From positions 123 to 57,216 of the forward strand of contig NZ_MUGW01000062.1 of assembly GCF_002217285.1 (NCBI RefSeq): a DNA stretch of 57,094 nt, read 5' to 3'. Position numbers and translations under genes: made by a program. Shown here piece by piece: positions 8,895 to 17,748 of this stretch. Every line of letters starts with the position of its first letter. The stretch's first letter is position 1. This DNA is from Flavobacterium hercynium. Its GTDB lineage: Bacteria > Bacteroidota > Bacteroidia > Flavobacteriales > Flavobacteriaceae. Under the pieces are notes generated by a model, which was not told the origin of the DNA, ran no database searches, and was given only the letters and a program-made list of their open reading frames with translations.

Positions 8895-8971
8895 TGTAAA
8901 GTAAAAAGCGAATTTACGGTTTTAAATTTAAATTTATTACTAGTTAAAGACTAGATGTGATTGGGTTGATT

Positions 8972-9817
8972 TTATTTTTTAAAGGTAATTGGCAAATTAT
9001 AAGTTGATCGCACAATTTGATTGTTTGCTTTTCCCGGAATCCATTTTGGACCTGTTTTTAAAACTCTAATTACTTCCTCTTCATTTGCATTGAATGTATT
9101 TCTAACGACTTCAAAATTGCTCAGACTTCCATCTTTTTCTACAACAAACGAAATGAATACTCGCCCTTCGTGATCTTCTATTTTAGACGCGTCAATATAA
9201 TTGTTGTGGAAATACGCGTAGAATTTTTCGAATCCGTATTCAGGAGTAGGTAAAACTTCTAAATCATGAGATTTAAAAATAGCTTCGTAATCAATAGGTT
9301 TTTCGGGTTGCTCCGTATAGTCTTCTACAATTATTTCCCCTGTAGTTCTGTAGATTACAGATTCAGGTATAGATGGAGTTGGTGGATTTACCGGGGGGAC
9401 TTTTATTTTTACAGTATCTTTATTTGAAGTGATTTTTAACGCTATGCTATCTTTTATAACTTCTATTTTGTCAATTTTTTGTTTCTTACCTTCTTTGTCC
9501 TGACAACTAAATAAAGTAGTACCCATAGCAACAAACAAGGCTAATAGAAACATCTTATGATAACTTGTTTGTGTGTATAAAACGTGATTCGGAATTTGAA
9601 TAATTAAACGTTCTAATTGCTCAGTTTTAAAACTCCCGCAGATTTTTTTATTTTTATTTTGAATGATAAAACGCTGTATTTCATCTGCGGACATCGTAGA
9701 GAAATCTATAACTGTTTTAGAACAATGCATACAGAAGCGCCCCTCTTTATTTGGAGTCATTTCATTCCAATCTTCATTACAGGATTCGGGAATTGTTATT
9801 TTGTATTTCTTTTGCAT
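8972..9817 (-). CDS. TonB-like protein with cytosolic four-cysteine domain (paralogue A)
   Basis: This 281-residue protein has three parts. The N-terminal cytosolic domain (1-75) carries cysteines at 13, 29, 32 and 60 in the pattern C-x15-C-x2-C-x27-C, within SCNEDW, GRFCMHCSKTVIDFS and KKICGSF. A single membrane helix spans about 88-105 and ends in Cys105. A Pro/Ile-rich periplasmic linker leads to a TonB C-terminal domain (about 215-281) with GRVFISFVVEKDGSLSNFEVVR and a final STYNLPITFKK. I recall similar four-cysteine N-termini on other Bacteroidota membrane proteins but know of no assigned function; metal or iron-sulphur binding is an inference from the cysteine spacing. It is a tandem duplicate of the next gene, 10 bases away. 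ExbB and ExbD are not encoded nearby. Confidence 0.8.
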   Translation of the reverse strand: MQKKYKITIPESCNEDWNEMTPNKEGRFCMHCSKTVIDFSTMSADEIQRFIIQNKNKKICGSFKTEQLERLIIQIPNHVLYTQTSYHKMFLLALFVAMGTTLFSCQDKEGKKQKIDKIEVIKDSIALKITSNKDTVKIKVPPVNPPTPSIPESVIYRTTGEIIVEDYTEQPEKPIDYEAIFKSHDLEVLPTPEYGFEKFYAYFHNNYIDASKIEDHEGRVFISFVVEKDGSLSNFEVVRNTFNANEEEVIRVLKTGPKWIPGKANNQIVRSTYNLPITFKK

Positions 9818-9827
9818 TTGCTCTTTA

Positions 9828-10760
9828 CTAGTTTATCTGACTTATGCTTTCATTACGCTCATTAATAAAAGCAATAGAGCTAATTTTGGAAAGCTTTCTG
9901 TTTCTTCTTTCAGGATTAAGACTGTCTTTTTCTATCATAATTTTTAGTCTCATCACGGTAATATTTCCTTTTTCGTTAACACCAGGCTTCCATTTTTTAG
10001 AAAGCTGCAAAGTTCTAATAATCTCTTCTCCGGTTTCATGCCCGATATTATCAAAAACTTTAATTTGATTAGGAATACCATCTTTATCGATTACAAATGA
10101 CACCTCAATTTCTCCGGTAAGTTTTTTTGCTTTTTTCGGAATTTTAAATTCATTTTTAAGAAGACTATAAAATTTTTCATTTCCGCCGGGATATTCAGGT
10201 AACTTTTCAATGTAACAAATAGGATAAGTATCAAGAGCTGGAGTTCCAGTAATGTAAGTATCATAATATGGTCTTGGTCCTTCTACAAAGTTTACTACAT
10301 CGGGCATTGCTTTAATATCTTCAAATATCATAGGATTCGGTCTGTCGTCCAGGCTATCTATTTCAGTTTGTAATGGAATCGCTTTTTTAATATCTTCTAC
10401 CACTTCTATTTTTTCAATAGTTACTTTATTTCCTTCATTATCAGCACAGCTAAACAAAGTTGTTCCCATTGTGATAAACAATGCTAATAAAAACATCTTG
10501 TGATAACTTGTTTGTGTGTATAAAATACGACTCGGAATCTGAATTATTATAGCGTCTAATTGCGATTTTTTAAACCTTCCACAGATTTTTTTGTTCTGAT
10601 TTTCAATAAAAAAACGCTGTATTTCATCTGCTGACATTGCAGAAAAATCAGTAACAGTTTTTGAACAATTCATGCAAAAACGTCCCTCTTTATTTGGAGT
10701 CATTTTATTCCAATCTTCTTGGCAGGGTTCGGCAATTGTTATTTTGTAATGATTGTTCAT
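9828..10760 (-). CDS. TonB-like protein with cytosolic four-cysteine domain (paralogue B)
   Basis: This 310-residue paralogue keeps the same cysteine positions (13, 29, 32, 60) and a nearly identical juxtamembrane segment (LYTQTSYHKMFLLALF), ending in Cys105. The periplasmic linker differs almost completely from paralogue A. The TonB C-terminal domain contains GEIEVSFVIDKDGIPNQIKVFD and should end near residue 278 (VMRLKIMIEK). Instead the frame continues for about 32 basic and Ser/Asn-rich residues to the stop, a tail paralogue A lacks. The tail may be a run-through after loss of the original stop. It is transcribed first in the pair and diverges from tadA across 62 bases. Confidence 0.8.
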   Translation of the reverse strand: MNNHYKITIAEPCQEDWNKMTPNKEGRFCMNCSKTVTDFSAMSADEIQRFFIENQNKKICGRFKKSQLDAIIIQIPSRILYTQTSYHKMFLLALFITMGTTLFSCADNEGNKVTIEKIEVVEDIKKAIPLQTEIDSLDDRPNPMIFEDIKAMPDVVNFVEGPRPYYDTYITGTPALDTYPICYIEKLPEYPGGNEKFYSLLKNEFKIPKKAKKLTGEIEVSFVIDKDGIPNQIKVFDNIGHETGEEIIRTLQLSKKWKPGVNEKGNITVMRLKIMIEKDSLNPERRNRKLSKISSIAFINERNESISQIN

Positions 10761-10809
10761 AGGTTTCAGATGAAAAAATAAATGTAATAAAAATTAGCTT
10801 GTAAAATCT

Positions 10810-10817
10810 TATTTTTG
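10810..10817 (+). promoter_or_regulatory. -7 promoter box of tadA
   Basis: TATTTTTG matches TAnnTTTG and ends only five bases before the tadA ATG. If this is the promoter, the message starts at or within a few bases of the start codon and is practically leaderless. Confidence 0.55.
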
Positions 10818-10822
10818 CAATT

Positions 10823-11266
10823 ATGATAAATCCCTTCACCGACGAGTATTTTATGAAAAAAGCTTTGCAGCAAGCAGAGATGGCCTTTGATAAAGGAGAG
10901 ATTCCTGTAGGCGCTGTTATTGTTGTTGCTAATAGAATAATTGCAAGCAGTCATAATTTAACTGAATTACTAAATGATGTTACAGCGCATGCTGAAATGC
11001 AATCGATAACTGCTGCCGCAAATTATCTGGGCGGTAAATATTTAAAAGATTGCACCTTGTATGTTACATTAGAACCTTGTCAGATGTGTGCAGGAGCACT
11101 ATATTGGAGTCAGATTTCAAAAATTGTTTTCGGAGCCCGTGATGAACAGCGTGGTTTCATGACAATGGGAACACAATTGCATCCTAAAACTACTGTCGTA
11201 TCCGGAATAATGGCAAATGAAGCTGCTGATCTGATGAAACGTTTTTTTATAGAAAGGCGTAAATAA
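10823..11266 (+). CDS. tadA: tRNA-specific adenosine deaminase (TadA-type)
   Basis: TadA converts adenosine 34 of tRNA-Arg(ACG) to inosine. The zinc deaminase motifs are plain: H56-A-E58 (TAHAEMQS) and P-C86-QM-C89 (LEPCQMCAGALYWSQI). The EYFMKKALQQAEMAFDKGEIPVGAVIV start and the length of 147 residues are typical. The FGARDEQRGF segment favours TadA over cytosine or guanine deaminases. The next ATG (codon 11) would remove a conserved segment, so I keep the first. It diverges from the four-cysteine TonB pair and converges on the unknown membrane protein two bases downstream, with no terminator between. Confidence 0.9.
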   Translation: MINPFTDEYFMKKALQQAEMAFDKGEIPVGAVIVVANRIIASSHNLTELLNDVTAHAEMQSITAAANYLGGKYLKDCTLYVTLEPCQMCAGALYWSQISKIVFGARDEQRGFMTMGTQLHPKTTVVSGIMANEAADLMKRFFIERRK

Positions 11267-11268
11267 TT

Positions 11269-11811
11269 TTAAAAGAGGTAAGTCATATATAAACATACGA
11301 TCACCATGAAGGAATTGAAACATACTATATTGTAAAAAGTGTTTTCAGTGAAACCTTTTTTTGAAAGTAATATTTTTAAACTTATAGCTATTGAGAGAAG
11401 TAGTGTGCAGCAACAATAAAAAAGCATTCCATTACTACTTAAATTGCTAGAAAGATTACTTGTGTAATCAGTATTTTTTGATTTGACTGTTGTTACCGAT
11501 TTAAATAATAAAGAATATGAAAGTTCTACATCGCTCTCCTCGATGTAGTTCTTTGGTGTTGAAAAAGTGAATCCCTTTTCTGTGTAATAATGACAAGATA
11601 CTGTTTGAGGATTATTGTTATTTTTCCCCCGTGAAGTTTTAATCATATAATGCGTTATTATATCCGTGGTTTTGGAGCTTGGTAAGACATAATAATCTAG
11701 AAAACCTAGTGAGATGCAAAATGTTATAAAAGCTAAAAGGTATATAATTATTGACTTGTTTTGTACAATGAATTCATTTTCAGTAGAATATTTATGTAGT
11801 TTATTTGGCAT
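11269..11811 (-). CDS. Hypothetical three-helix membrane protein
   Basis: I do not recognise this 180-residue protein. A hydrophilic N-terminus of about 20 residues is followed by a membrane helix (about 21-44). A polar domain (about 45-122) comes next, rich in Ser, Thr, Asn and Tyr, and then two further helices (about 126-147 and 160-180) with a Cys triplet, FYCCCTL, in the second. The central domain has repeated SNLSSN. The layout would place the polar domain outside the cytoplasm if the N-terminus is inside. It converges on tadA and diverges from the macroglobulin gene. Its isolated position suggests an accessory gene. Confidence 0.6.
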   Translation of the reverse strand: MPNKLHKYSTENEFIVQNKSIIIYLLAFITFCISLGFLDYYVLPSSKTTDIITHYMIKTSRGKNNNNPQTVSCHYYTEKGFTFSTPKNYIEESDVELSYSLLFKSVTTVKSKNTDYTSNLSSNLSSNGMLFYCCCTLLLSIAISLKILLSKKGFTENTFYNIVCFNSFMVIVCLYMTYLF

Positions 11812-12039
11812 ATTTCGGACTATTAAAATGGACGAAATTTAGCACGAAATTTACTTGTTTTTTGTAAAAATAAGACAAAAAATTAATAATAATTATTAAC
11901 GAATTTCTTGCTAAAACATTCATAAAAAAGACATATTTTTACCAGCATATGTCGGGCATTTTATAGATTATATTTTAAAATTCTCAAATGCTATATTCTC
12001 ATATAAAGTTGTATTTGTAACAATTAACTCCATATTAAA
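11812..12039. other. Divergent intergenic region upstream of the macroglobulin gene
   Basis: The 228 bases contain no open frame. The ten-base ACGAAATTTA is directly repeated at about 11835 and 11846, close to the start of the unknown membrane gene, possibly an operator. TGTATTTG about 25 bases before the macroglobulin start is one mismatch from the -7 consensus. Confidence 0.35.
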
Positions 12040-15000
12040 GTGAAGACAAAAGGATTAGTTTACGCGTTTATTACGTTTTTTATTTTTCAGGCCTGTACCA
12101 AAAAAACAGATTTTAATTCTGATTTAGCATTATTCAAAGAATACATTATCAGTTTTACTGGTGGGATTATTTCTTCAGGATCAGACATACGGGTAGTCTT
12201 GGCCTTCGATAAAAAAGAATGGAAAGTTAATCAGGTTTTAGATAACGACTTATTTGATATTTCTCCAAGTGTAGATGGTAAGGTAGTTGCTTTGTCTAGC
12301 AATACAGTGGCTTTTATACCGGAAAAGAAATTAAAATCAGGAACAGATTATCAGGTGACTTTACACTTAGATAAGTTGATTACATTGCCAAAAGAGAAAG
12401 AAAAACAACTTTCAGATTTCAATTTTACAGTAAAAACAATCAAGCAGGATTTTATCGTAGAAACTCTGGATATTCAATCGTACAGTAAAGAATATCAATA
12501 TCTGAATTGTATACTAAAAACAGCAGATAACATAGATCTGGAAACAGCAACTAAGCTGGTTGAGGCAAAACAAAACGGAAACGGATTAAAAATTAAGTTT
12601 GATAAAACCTCAAATTCCGGTAAAGAATTCCGATTTATTGTAGATAGTATCCAACGATTTTCGGCAGTATCCAATGTTGAAATCATATATGATGGTGAAG
12701 AATTTGATATAGATCAGAAAGGTCAGATTGATTTTCCAATTACCAGTATCGATGAATTCAAAGTTGTAAGTGTAGAAGTCCAGGAAGGGACTAATCAATC
12801 TGTTCATATTAGTTTTTCTGAACCTTTAGAAAAAGGACAGGACTTTAAAGGATTGGTCGCTATTGAGAACACCAATAATCTTAAATTTTCGACGCAGGGT
12901 AATATTCTGAAAGTTTATTTTAGTAATGAAAAACCAGTCAAGGAGACTGTTCATGAAGTACAAGTTAGATCTGAGGTAGAAGCCGTAGCCGTTGATTCTT
13001 CAAGTACAGTTACAGAAGAAGCAAATATAGGCATTGATAGTGTTGCGGTAGCCGTTCCTGTAGTTGAAGTGCAGGAGGAAACTGCAGTAGAAGAGCCCGC
13101 AAACATACTGACCGGCGAATTGCTGCTCGAAATTTTTCAGGGAATAGAAAGTCAATATGGTAAAAAGATGGCAGAGAATTATTCGCAGAAAATTTCTTTT
13201 GAGCAGTTAAAACCAAGTGTTCGATTCGTTAAAAACGGAACTATATTGCCAAGTTCAAATAATTTGAAGCTAAATTTTGAAGCTGTAAATCTAAAAGCAG
13301 TAGATGTTAAGGTATACAAAATCTATAAAAATAACATTCTGCAATTCCTTCAATATAATGAATTAAATGGCAGTCAAAATCTTAAAAAAGTAGGGCAGCC
13401 TGTAGCAAAAACTACACTTGATTTAAAAGAAAGTTCATTATCTAATCTTAGTAAATGGAACACATTTGCTCTGGATTTATCTAAAATAATTACACCGGAG
13501 CCAGGAGCAATTTACAGAGTAGAATTTATTTATAAAAAAGCCTATTCACTTTACAAATGCGATGGTTCGGAAGAGGAGCTAACACCGGAAGAGGAGGAAG
13601 AAGTTGATGAAAACGATGTTAATTACAGTGGAAACTCGTATGACGACTATGGTGATTATTACGATTATGATTGGAGAGAAAGTGAAAATCCGTGTTCAAA
13701 CTCCTATTATTACAGTGCAAAAATAGCAACCAATATTCTGGCATCTGATTTGGGTGTAATTGCTAAAAGAGGTGAAAACAAATCGTATCTGTTTGCAGTA
13801 AATAATATTGTTACCACAGAACCAGTATCAAAGGCAAAAGTCGAATTGTATACTTATCAGCAACAAAAAATAGCAACAGAATCTACAGACAGCGACGGTA
13901 TTGCATCATTTAAATTAGACAAGTTTGCTTATTTTGCCATTATTACATTAGAAGATCAGGCTACTTATGTAAAATTAGACGATGGTACTTCATTGTCAGT
14001 AAGTAATTTTGATGTGTCAGGTGAAAAACTTCAAAAAGGGCTTAAAGGATATATTTACGGAGAACGCGGTGTTTGGCGTCCTGGAGATAATTTGTATTTG
14101 TCTTTTATACTGAACGATGTTGCTAACAAGCTGCCAAAAACACATCCAATAAAGTTTAGATTGAATGATCCAAATGGAAAAACGACCTATCAGACCGTTC
14201 AAAGAACAAACGATTTAAATCATTATTCTTTTATTGTTCCAACCGATGCTGATGCTCCAACAGGAAATTGGGAAGCGCTGGTAAGCGTTGGAGGCGCAAA
14301 ATTTTATAAGAGCATTAAAATTGAAACCATAAAGCCAAATCGTTTAAAAATTAAAAATAATTTCAAACGAGCGATACTTTCTGCGTCTTATCCGAATACA
14401 AGTAATCTTGAAGTTACTTGGCTTCATGGCGCTATAGCAAAGAATTTGAATGTGGAGATGCAAGGAAAGTTTACGCAGCAGGCTACCACTTTTAAAGGAT
14501 ATGAAAAATATGCTTTTGATGATTTAGCGCGACAATTTAGCAGCGAAGAGATTAATATTTTCTCTGGTAAATTAAACGAAAGCGGAAAAGCGACCGTTAA
14601 CATCGAACCTAAATTACAAGGTCAGGCGCCGGGAATGCTTCGTGCTTCTTTTATAACAAAAGTATATGAAGAAGGTGGAGATTTTAGTACCGATGTGATT
14701 TCAACAACGTATTCTCCTTATAAAACCTATGTGGGAATAAAATCACCTGAGCCAAATAAATATGGCATGCTGGAAACCAGAACGATGAATAGATTTGATA
14801 TCGTAACCTTAGATGAAAACGGAAGACCAAAAGCAGTTAGAAATCTGGAAGTAAAAGTGTATAAGGTAGACTGGAGATGGTGGTGGGATGCTTCTAGTGA
14901 TAATTTATCCAATTATAATTCATCAAGTGCTACGACTTCTTATAAAACATATCGTATTGATACCAATTCAAGCGGGAAAGGAAGTATTCAATTCTCATTG

Positions 15001-17727
15001 CAAGATGAAGAATGGGGACGTTACTTAATTCGCGTTTCAGATGAAAATGATGGACATGCAACTTCGTTAACCGTAAATATCGATTGGCCAATCTGGTCAG
15101 GAAAAACCAGAAACAGAGATGCTTCATCAGCGAATATGCTTGTTTTTTCTACAGATAAGAAAAATTACGCAGTAGGTGAGACAGCTCAGATTTCTTTCCC
15201 TTCAAGTGTGGGAGGACGTGCTTTAGTTTCAATAGAAAATGGATCTCAGGTTGTAGAAACACTTTGGGCAGAAACAAAAGAAGGAGAAACGAAAGTTAAT
15301 ATCCCGATTACTGCTGCAATGGCGCCAAACGTATATTTTAATATTACGCTTTTGCAGCCGCATGCATCCACTAAAAATGATTCTCCAATTCGTATGTACG
15401 GTATTGTACCTATAGAAGTTGTCGATAAAAACACCATTTTGGCACCTACAATAGAAATGCCGGACGTGCTAAAACCAGAGCAATCTTTTACCGTAAAAGT
15501 AGGAGAGAAAACAGGCAAAGCAATGACGTATACTATTGCTGTAGTCGACGAAGGACTATTAGACTTAACACGTTTTAAAACACCAAATGCCTGGGGAAGT
15601 TTTTACGTACGTGAAGCTTTGGGGGTAAAAACCTGGGATATATACGACGATGTTATTGGAGCTTACGGAGGAAAAATCAATCAGATTTTCAGTATTGGTG
15701 GAGACCAGGATTTGGGTGGCGGAAAAGCCAAAAAAGCCAACCGCTTTAAACCAGTTGTGCTGTATTACGGACCGTATAAATTGGACAAAGGAGATACAAA
15801 AACACATCAGCTTAAGTTACCAAAATATATTGGATCTGTTCGTACTATGGTTGTGGCAGGAGATGCTGCTACAAGTGCATACGGAAGTGTAGAAAAAGCT
15901 ACTCCAGTTAGAAGTCCTTTGATGGTATTGGCTTCGTTACCAAGAAAAATTTCACCTTCAGAAAAAGTAACCATTCCGGTTACTGTTTTTGCAATGGAGA
16001 AACACGTTAAAAATGTTACTGTTCAAATTAAAACCAGCAGCGGACTAAAAGTTATAGGAAGCAGTACACAAGGCTTGACGTTTGCACAGCCCGATGAGAA
16101 AATGGCGTACTTTAATCTTGCGGTTGGAAGCGCTACAGGAATTGCTAAAGTGCAGATTATTGCAACTTCAGGAAAAGAAAAATCGGTTTATGATGTTGAG
16201 ATTGATATGACCAACCCGAATCCGGTAACAAGTACTTTTACAGATGTTATTTTAGAACCAAATAGCTCTAAAACAATCAGCTGGAAAACTTTTGGAGTTT
16301 CGGGAAGCAATAAAGCGAAATTAGAAGTTTCATCAATGCCAACCATTAACTTAAACGGACGCTTACAATATCTGATCCAATATCCTCACGGATGCGTGGA
16401 GCAAACAACATCATCTGTATTCCCTCAGTTATTTTTAAGTGATGTAATGGATATTGATGCAACACGTCAGCAGCTTATTCAAAAAAATGTAGCAGCAGGA
16501 ATAAATAGACTAGGAAGTTTTCAGTTATCAAATGGTGGACTTTCGTACTGGCAGGGAAATACAACTGCAGACGATTGGGGAACATCCTATGCAGGGCATT
16601 TCATGATTGAAGCAGAGAAAAAAGGTTACGCATTGCCAATTAATTTCAAATCAAAATGGCTTTCGTATCAGCAAAAAGAAGCCAAACAATGGCGATTTGA
16701 ACCAAAGTATGGTAATGATTTAGCACAGTCTTATAGATTGTATACATTGGCATTAGCAGGAAATGCAGATTTGTCTTCGATGAACAGATTGCGTGAAACC
16801 AAAGGTATTTCGAATGAAAGCAAATTGCGTTTAGCGGCATCGTATGTTTTAGCAGGACAAAAATCAGCAGGTCAGAATTTGTTTTTACATAGTAAAATCG
16901 AAGAAGAATCAGATGGTTACAGTTATTATTACTATGGTTCAAGTGAGAGAAACAGAGCGATGGCACTTGAAACAATGTTATTGTTAGGACAAAAACAAAA
17001 ATCATTTGAAATTGCTCAAAAATTAGCCAAGCAAATGTCAGATAACCGTTGGATGAGTACACAAACAACGGCTTATTGCTTGTATGCAATGTCTAAGTTT
17101 GCCTTGAATAATGGTCCAAAAGGAATCGATATTCAATTTACTAAAGATGGTAAAGCGCAAACGATAAACACACAAAAAACAATTGCAGATAAGAGCCTTG
17201 TTGTTAAAACTGGTAATAATAGTATCACTTTAAGAAATAACAAAAAGAACACGATTTATGTACGTTTATTAAACACAGGAATTTTGCCAATTGGAGAAGA
17301 AAATGTAGTACAGAGCAATGTATCGGCAAAAATTGTTTTCAAAAACAGAAAAGGAGCTACAATTAACGTTTCCAGAATTAATCAGGGAACAGAATTTATT
17401 GCTGAGGTAACCGTTAAAAATCAAAGAAATGAGCGTGTAGAAAATGTAGCATTGTCTCAGATTCTGCCATCTGGATTCGAAATTGTAAATACGCGTTTTA
17501 CAGATTATGGGGATGCTGTGAACAATATTGCAGATTATATCGACATACGCGATGACCGAACTAATTTCTATTTTGGTATGAAAGCAGGAGAAACAAAAGT
17601 TTTCCGAATCTTACTAAACGCATCTTATTTAGGTAATTATTATTTGCCTGGATTACAATGCGAAGCCATGTATGACAATACATTCCTGGCCAGAACAAAA
17701 GGATTCTGGGTTGAGGTAGTGAAATAA
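12040..17727 (+). CDS. Thioester alpha-2-macroglobulin family lipoprotein (YfhM/MG-type)
   Basis: Bacterial alpha-2-macroglobulins trap attacking proteases in the periplasm through a reactive thioester. This 1895-residue protein begins at GTG with a lipoprotein signal whose lipobox cysteine is C19 (FQAC). A chain of MG-type beta-sandwich domains follows, including the GYIYGERGVWRPGDNL segment typical of the family at about 670-685. Next come the A2M domain (FKPVVLYYGPYKL) and the intact thioester C1452-V-E-Q (YPHGCVEQTT). The thioester helical domain (GGLSYWQGN) leads to a C-terminal receptor-like domain with GFEIVNTRF. An acidic, tyrosine-rich insertion lies between C507 and C552. As in E. 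coli yfhM-pbpC, the gene for PBP1C follows, here separated by a 530-base repeat array. Confidence 0.93.
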   Translation: MKTKGLVYAFITFFIFQACTKKTDFNSDLALFKEYIISFTGGIISSGSDIRVVLAFDKKEWKVNQVLDNDLFDISPSVDGKVVALSSNTVAFIPEKKLKSGTDYQVTLHLDKLITLPKEKEKQLSDFNFTVKTIKQDFIVETLDIQSYSKEYQYLNCILKTADNIDLETATKLVEAKQNGNGLKIKFDKTSNSGKEFRFIVDSIQRFSAVSNVEIIYDGEEFDIDQKGQIDFPITSIDEFKVVSVEVQEGTNQSVHISFSEPLEKGQDFKGLVAIENTNNLKFSTQGNILKVYFSNEKPVKETVHEVQVRSEVEAVAVDSSSTVTEEANIGIDSVAVAVPVVEVQEETAVEEPANILTGELLLEIFQGIESQYGKKMAENYSQKISFEQLKPSVRFVKNGTILPSSNNLKLNFEAVNLKAVDVKVYKIYKNNILQFLQYNELNGSQNLKKVGQPVAKTTLDLKESSLSNLSKWNTFALDLSKIITPEPGAIYRVEFIYKKAYSLYKCDGSEEELTPEEEEEVDENDVNYSGNSYDDYGDYYDYDWRESENPCSNSYYYSAKIATNILASDLGVIAKRGENKSYLFAVNNIVTTEPVSKAKVELYTYQQQKIATESTDSDGIASFKLDKFAYFAIITLEDQATYVKLDDGTSLSVSNFDVSGEKLQKGLKGYIYGERGVWRPGDNLYLSFILNDVANKLPKTHPIKFRLNDPNGKTTYQTVQRTNDLNHYSFIVPTDADAPTGNWEALVSVGGAKFYKSIKIETIKPNRLKIKNNFKRAILSASYPNTSNLEVTWLHGAIAKNLNVEMQGKFTQQATTFKGYEKYAFDDLARQFSSEEINIFSGKLNESGKATVNIEPKLQGQAPGMLRASFITKVYEEGGDFSTDVISTTYSPYKTYVGIKSPEPNKYGMLETRTMNRFDIVTLDENGRPKAVRNLEVKVYKVDWRWWWDASSDNLSNYNSSSATTSYKTYRIDTNSSGKGSIQFSLQDEEWGRYLIRVSDENDGHATSLTVNIDWPIWSGKTRNRDASSANMLVFSTDKKNYAVGETAQISFPSSVGGRALVSIENGSQVVETLWAETKEGETKVNIPITAAMAPNVYFNITLLQPHASTKNDSPIRMYGIVPIEVVDKNTILAPTIEMPDVLKPEQSFTVKVGEKTGKAMTYTIAVVDEGLLDLTRFKTPNAWGSFYVREALGVKTWDIYDDVIGAYGGKINQIFSIGGDQDLGGGKAKKANRFKPVVLYYGPYKLDKGDTKTHQLKLPKYIGSVRTMVVAGDAATSAYGSVEKATPVRSPLMVLASLPRKISPSEKVTIPVTVFAMEKHVKNVTVQIKTSSGLKVIGSSTQGLTFAQPDEKMAYFNLAVGSATGIAKVQIIATSGKEKSVYDVEIDMTNPNPVTSTFTDVILEPNSSKTISWKTFGVSGSNKAKLEVSSMPTINLNGRLQYLIQYPHGCVEQTTSSVFPQLFLSDVMDIDATRQQLIQKNVAAGINRLGSFQLSNGGLSYWQGNTTADDWGTSYAGHFMIEAEKKGYALPINFKSKWLSYQQKEAKQWRFEPKYGNDLAQSYRLYTLALAGNADLSSMNRLRETKGISNESKLRLAASYVLAGQKSAGQNLFLHSKIEEESDGYSYYYYGSSERNRAMALETMLLLGQKQKSFEIAQKLAKQMSDNRWMSTQTTAYCLYAMSKFALNNGPKGIDIQFTKDGKAQTINTQKTIADKSLVVKTGNNSITLRNNKKNTIYVRLLNTGILPIGEENVVQSNVSAKIVFKNRKGATINVSRINQGTEFIAEVTVKNQRNERVENVALSQILPSGFEIVNTRFTDYGDAVNNIADYIDIRDDRTNFYFGMKAGETKVFRILLNASYLGNYYLPGLQCEAMYDNTFLARTKGFWVEVVK

Positions 17728-17748
17728 TAATTTTTGAAAAGAGTATAT

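Noticed and set aside
16646..17089. 147-residue frame antisense to the macroglobulin gene
   Set aside because: It lies inside the conserved thioester-domain coding sequence, and its Cys/His/Leu-rich translation is typical of a shadow frame.
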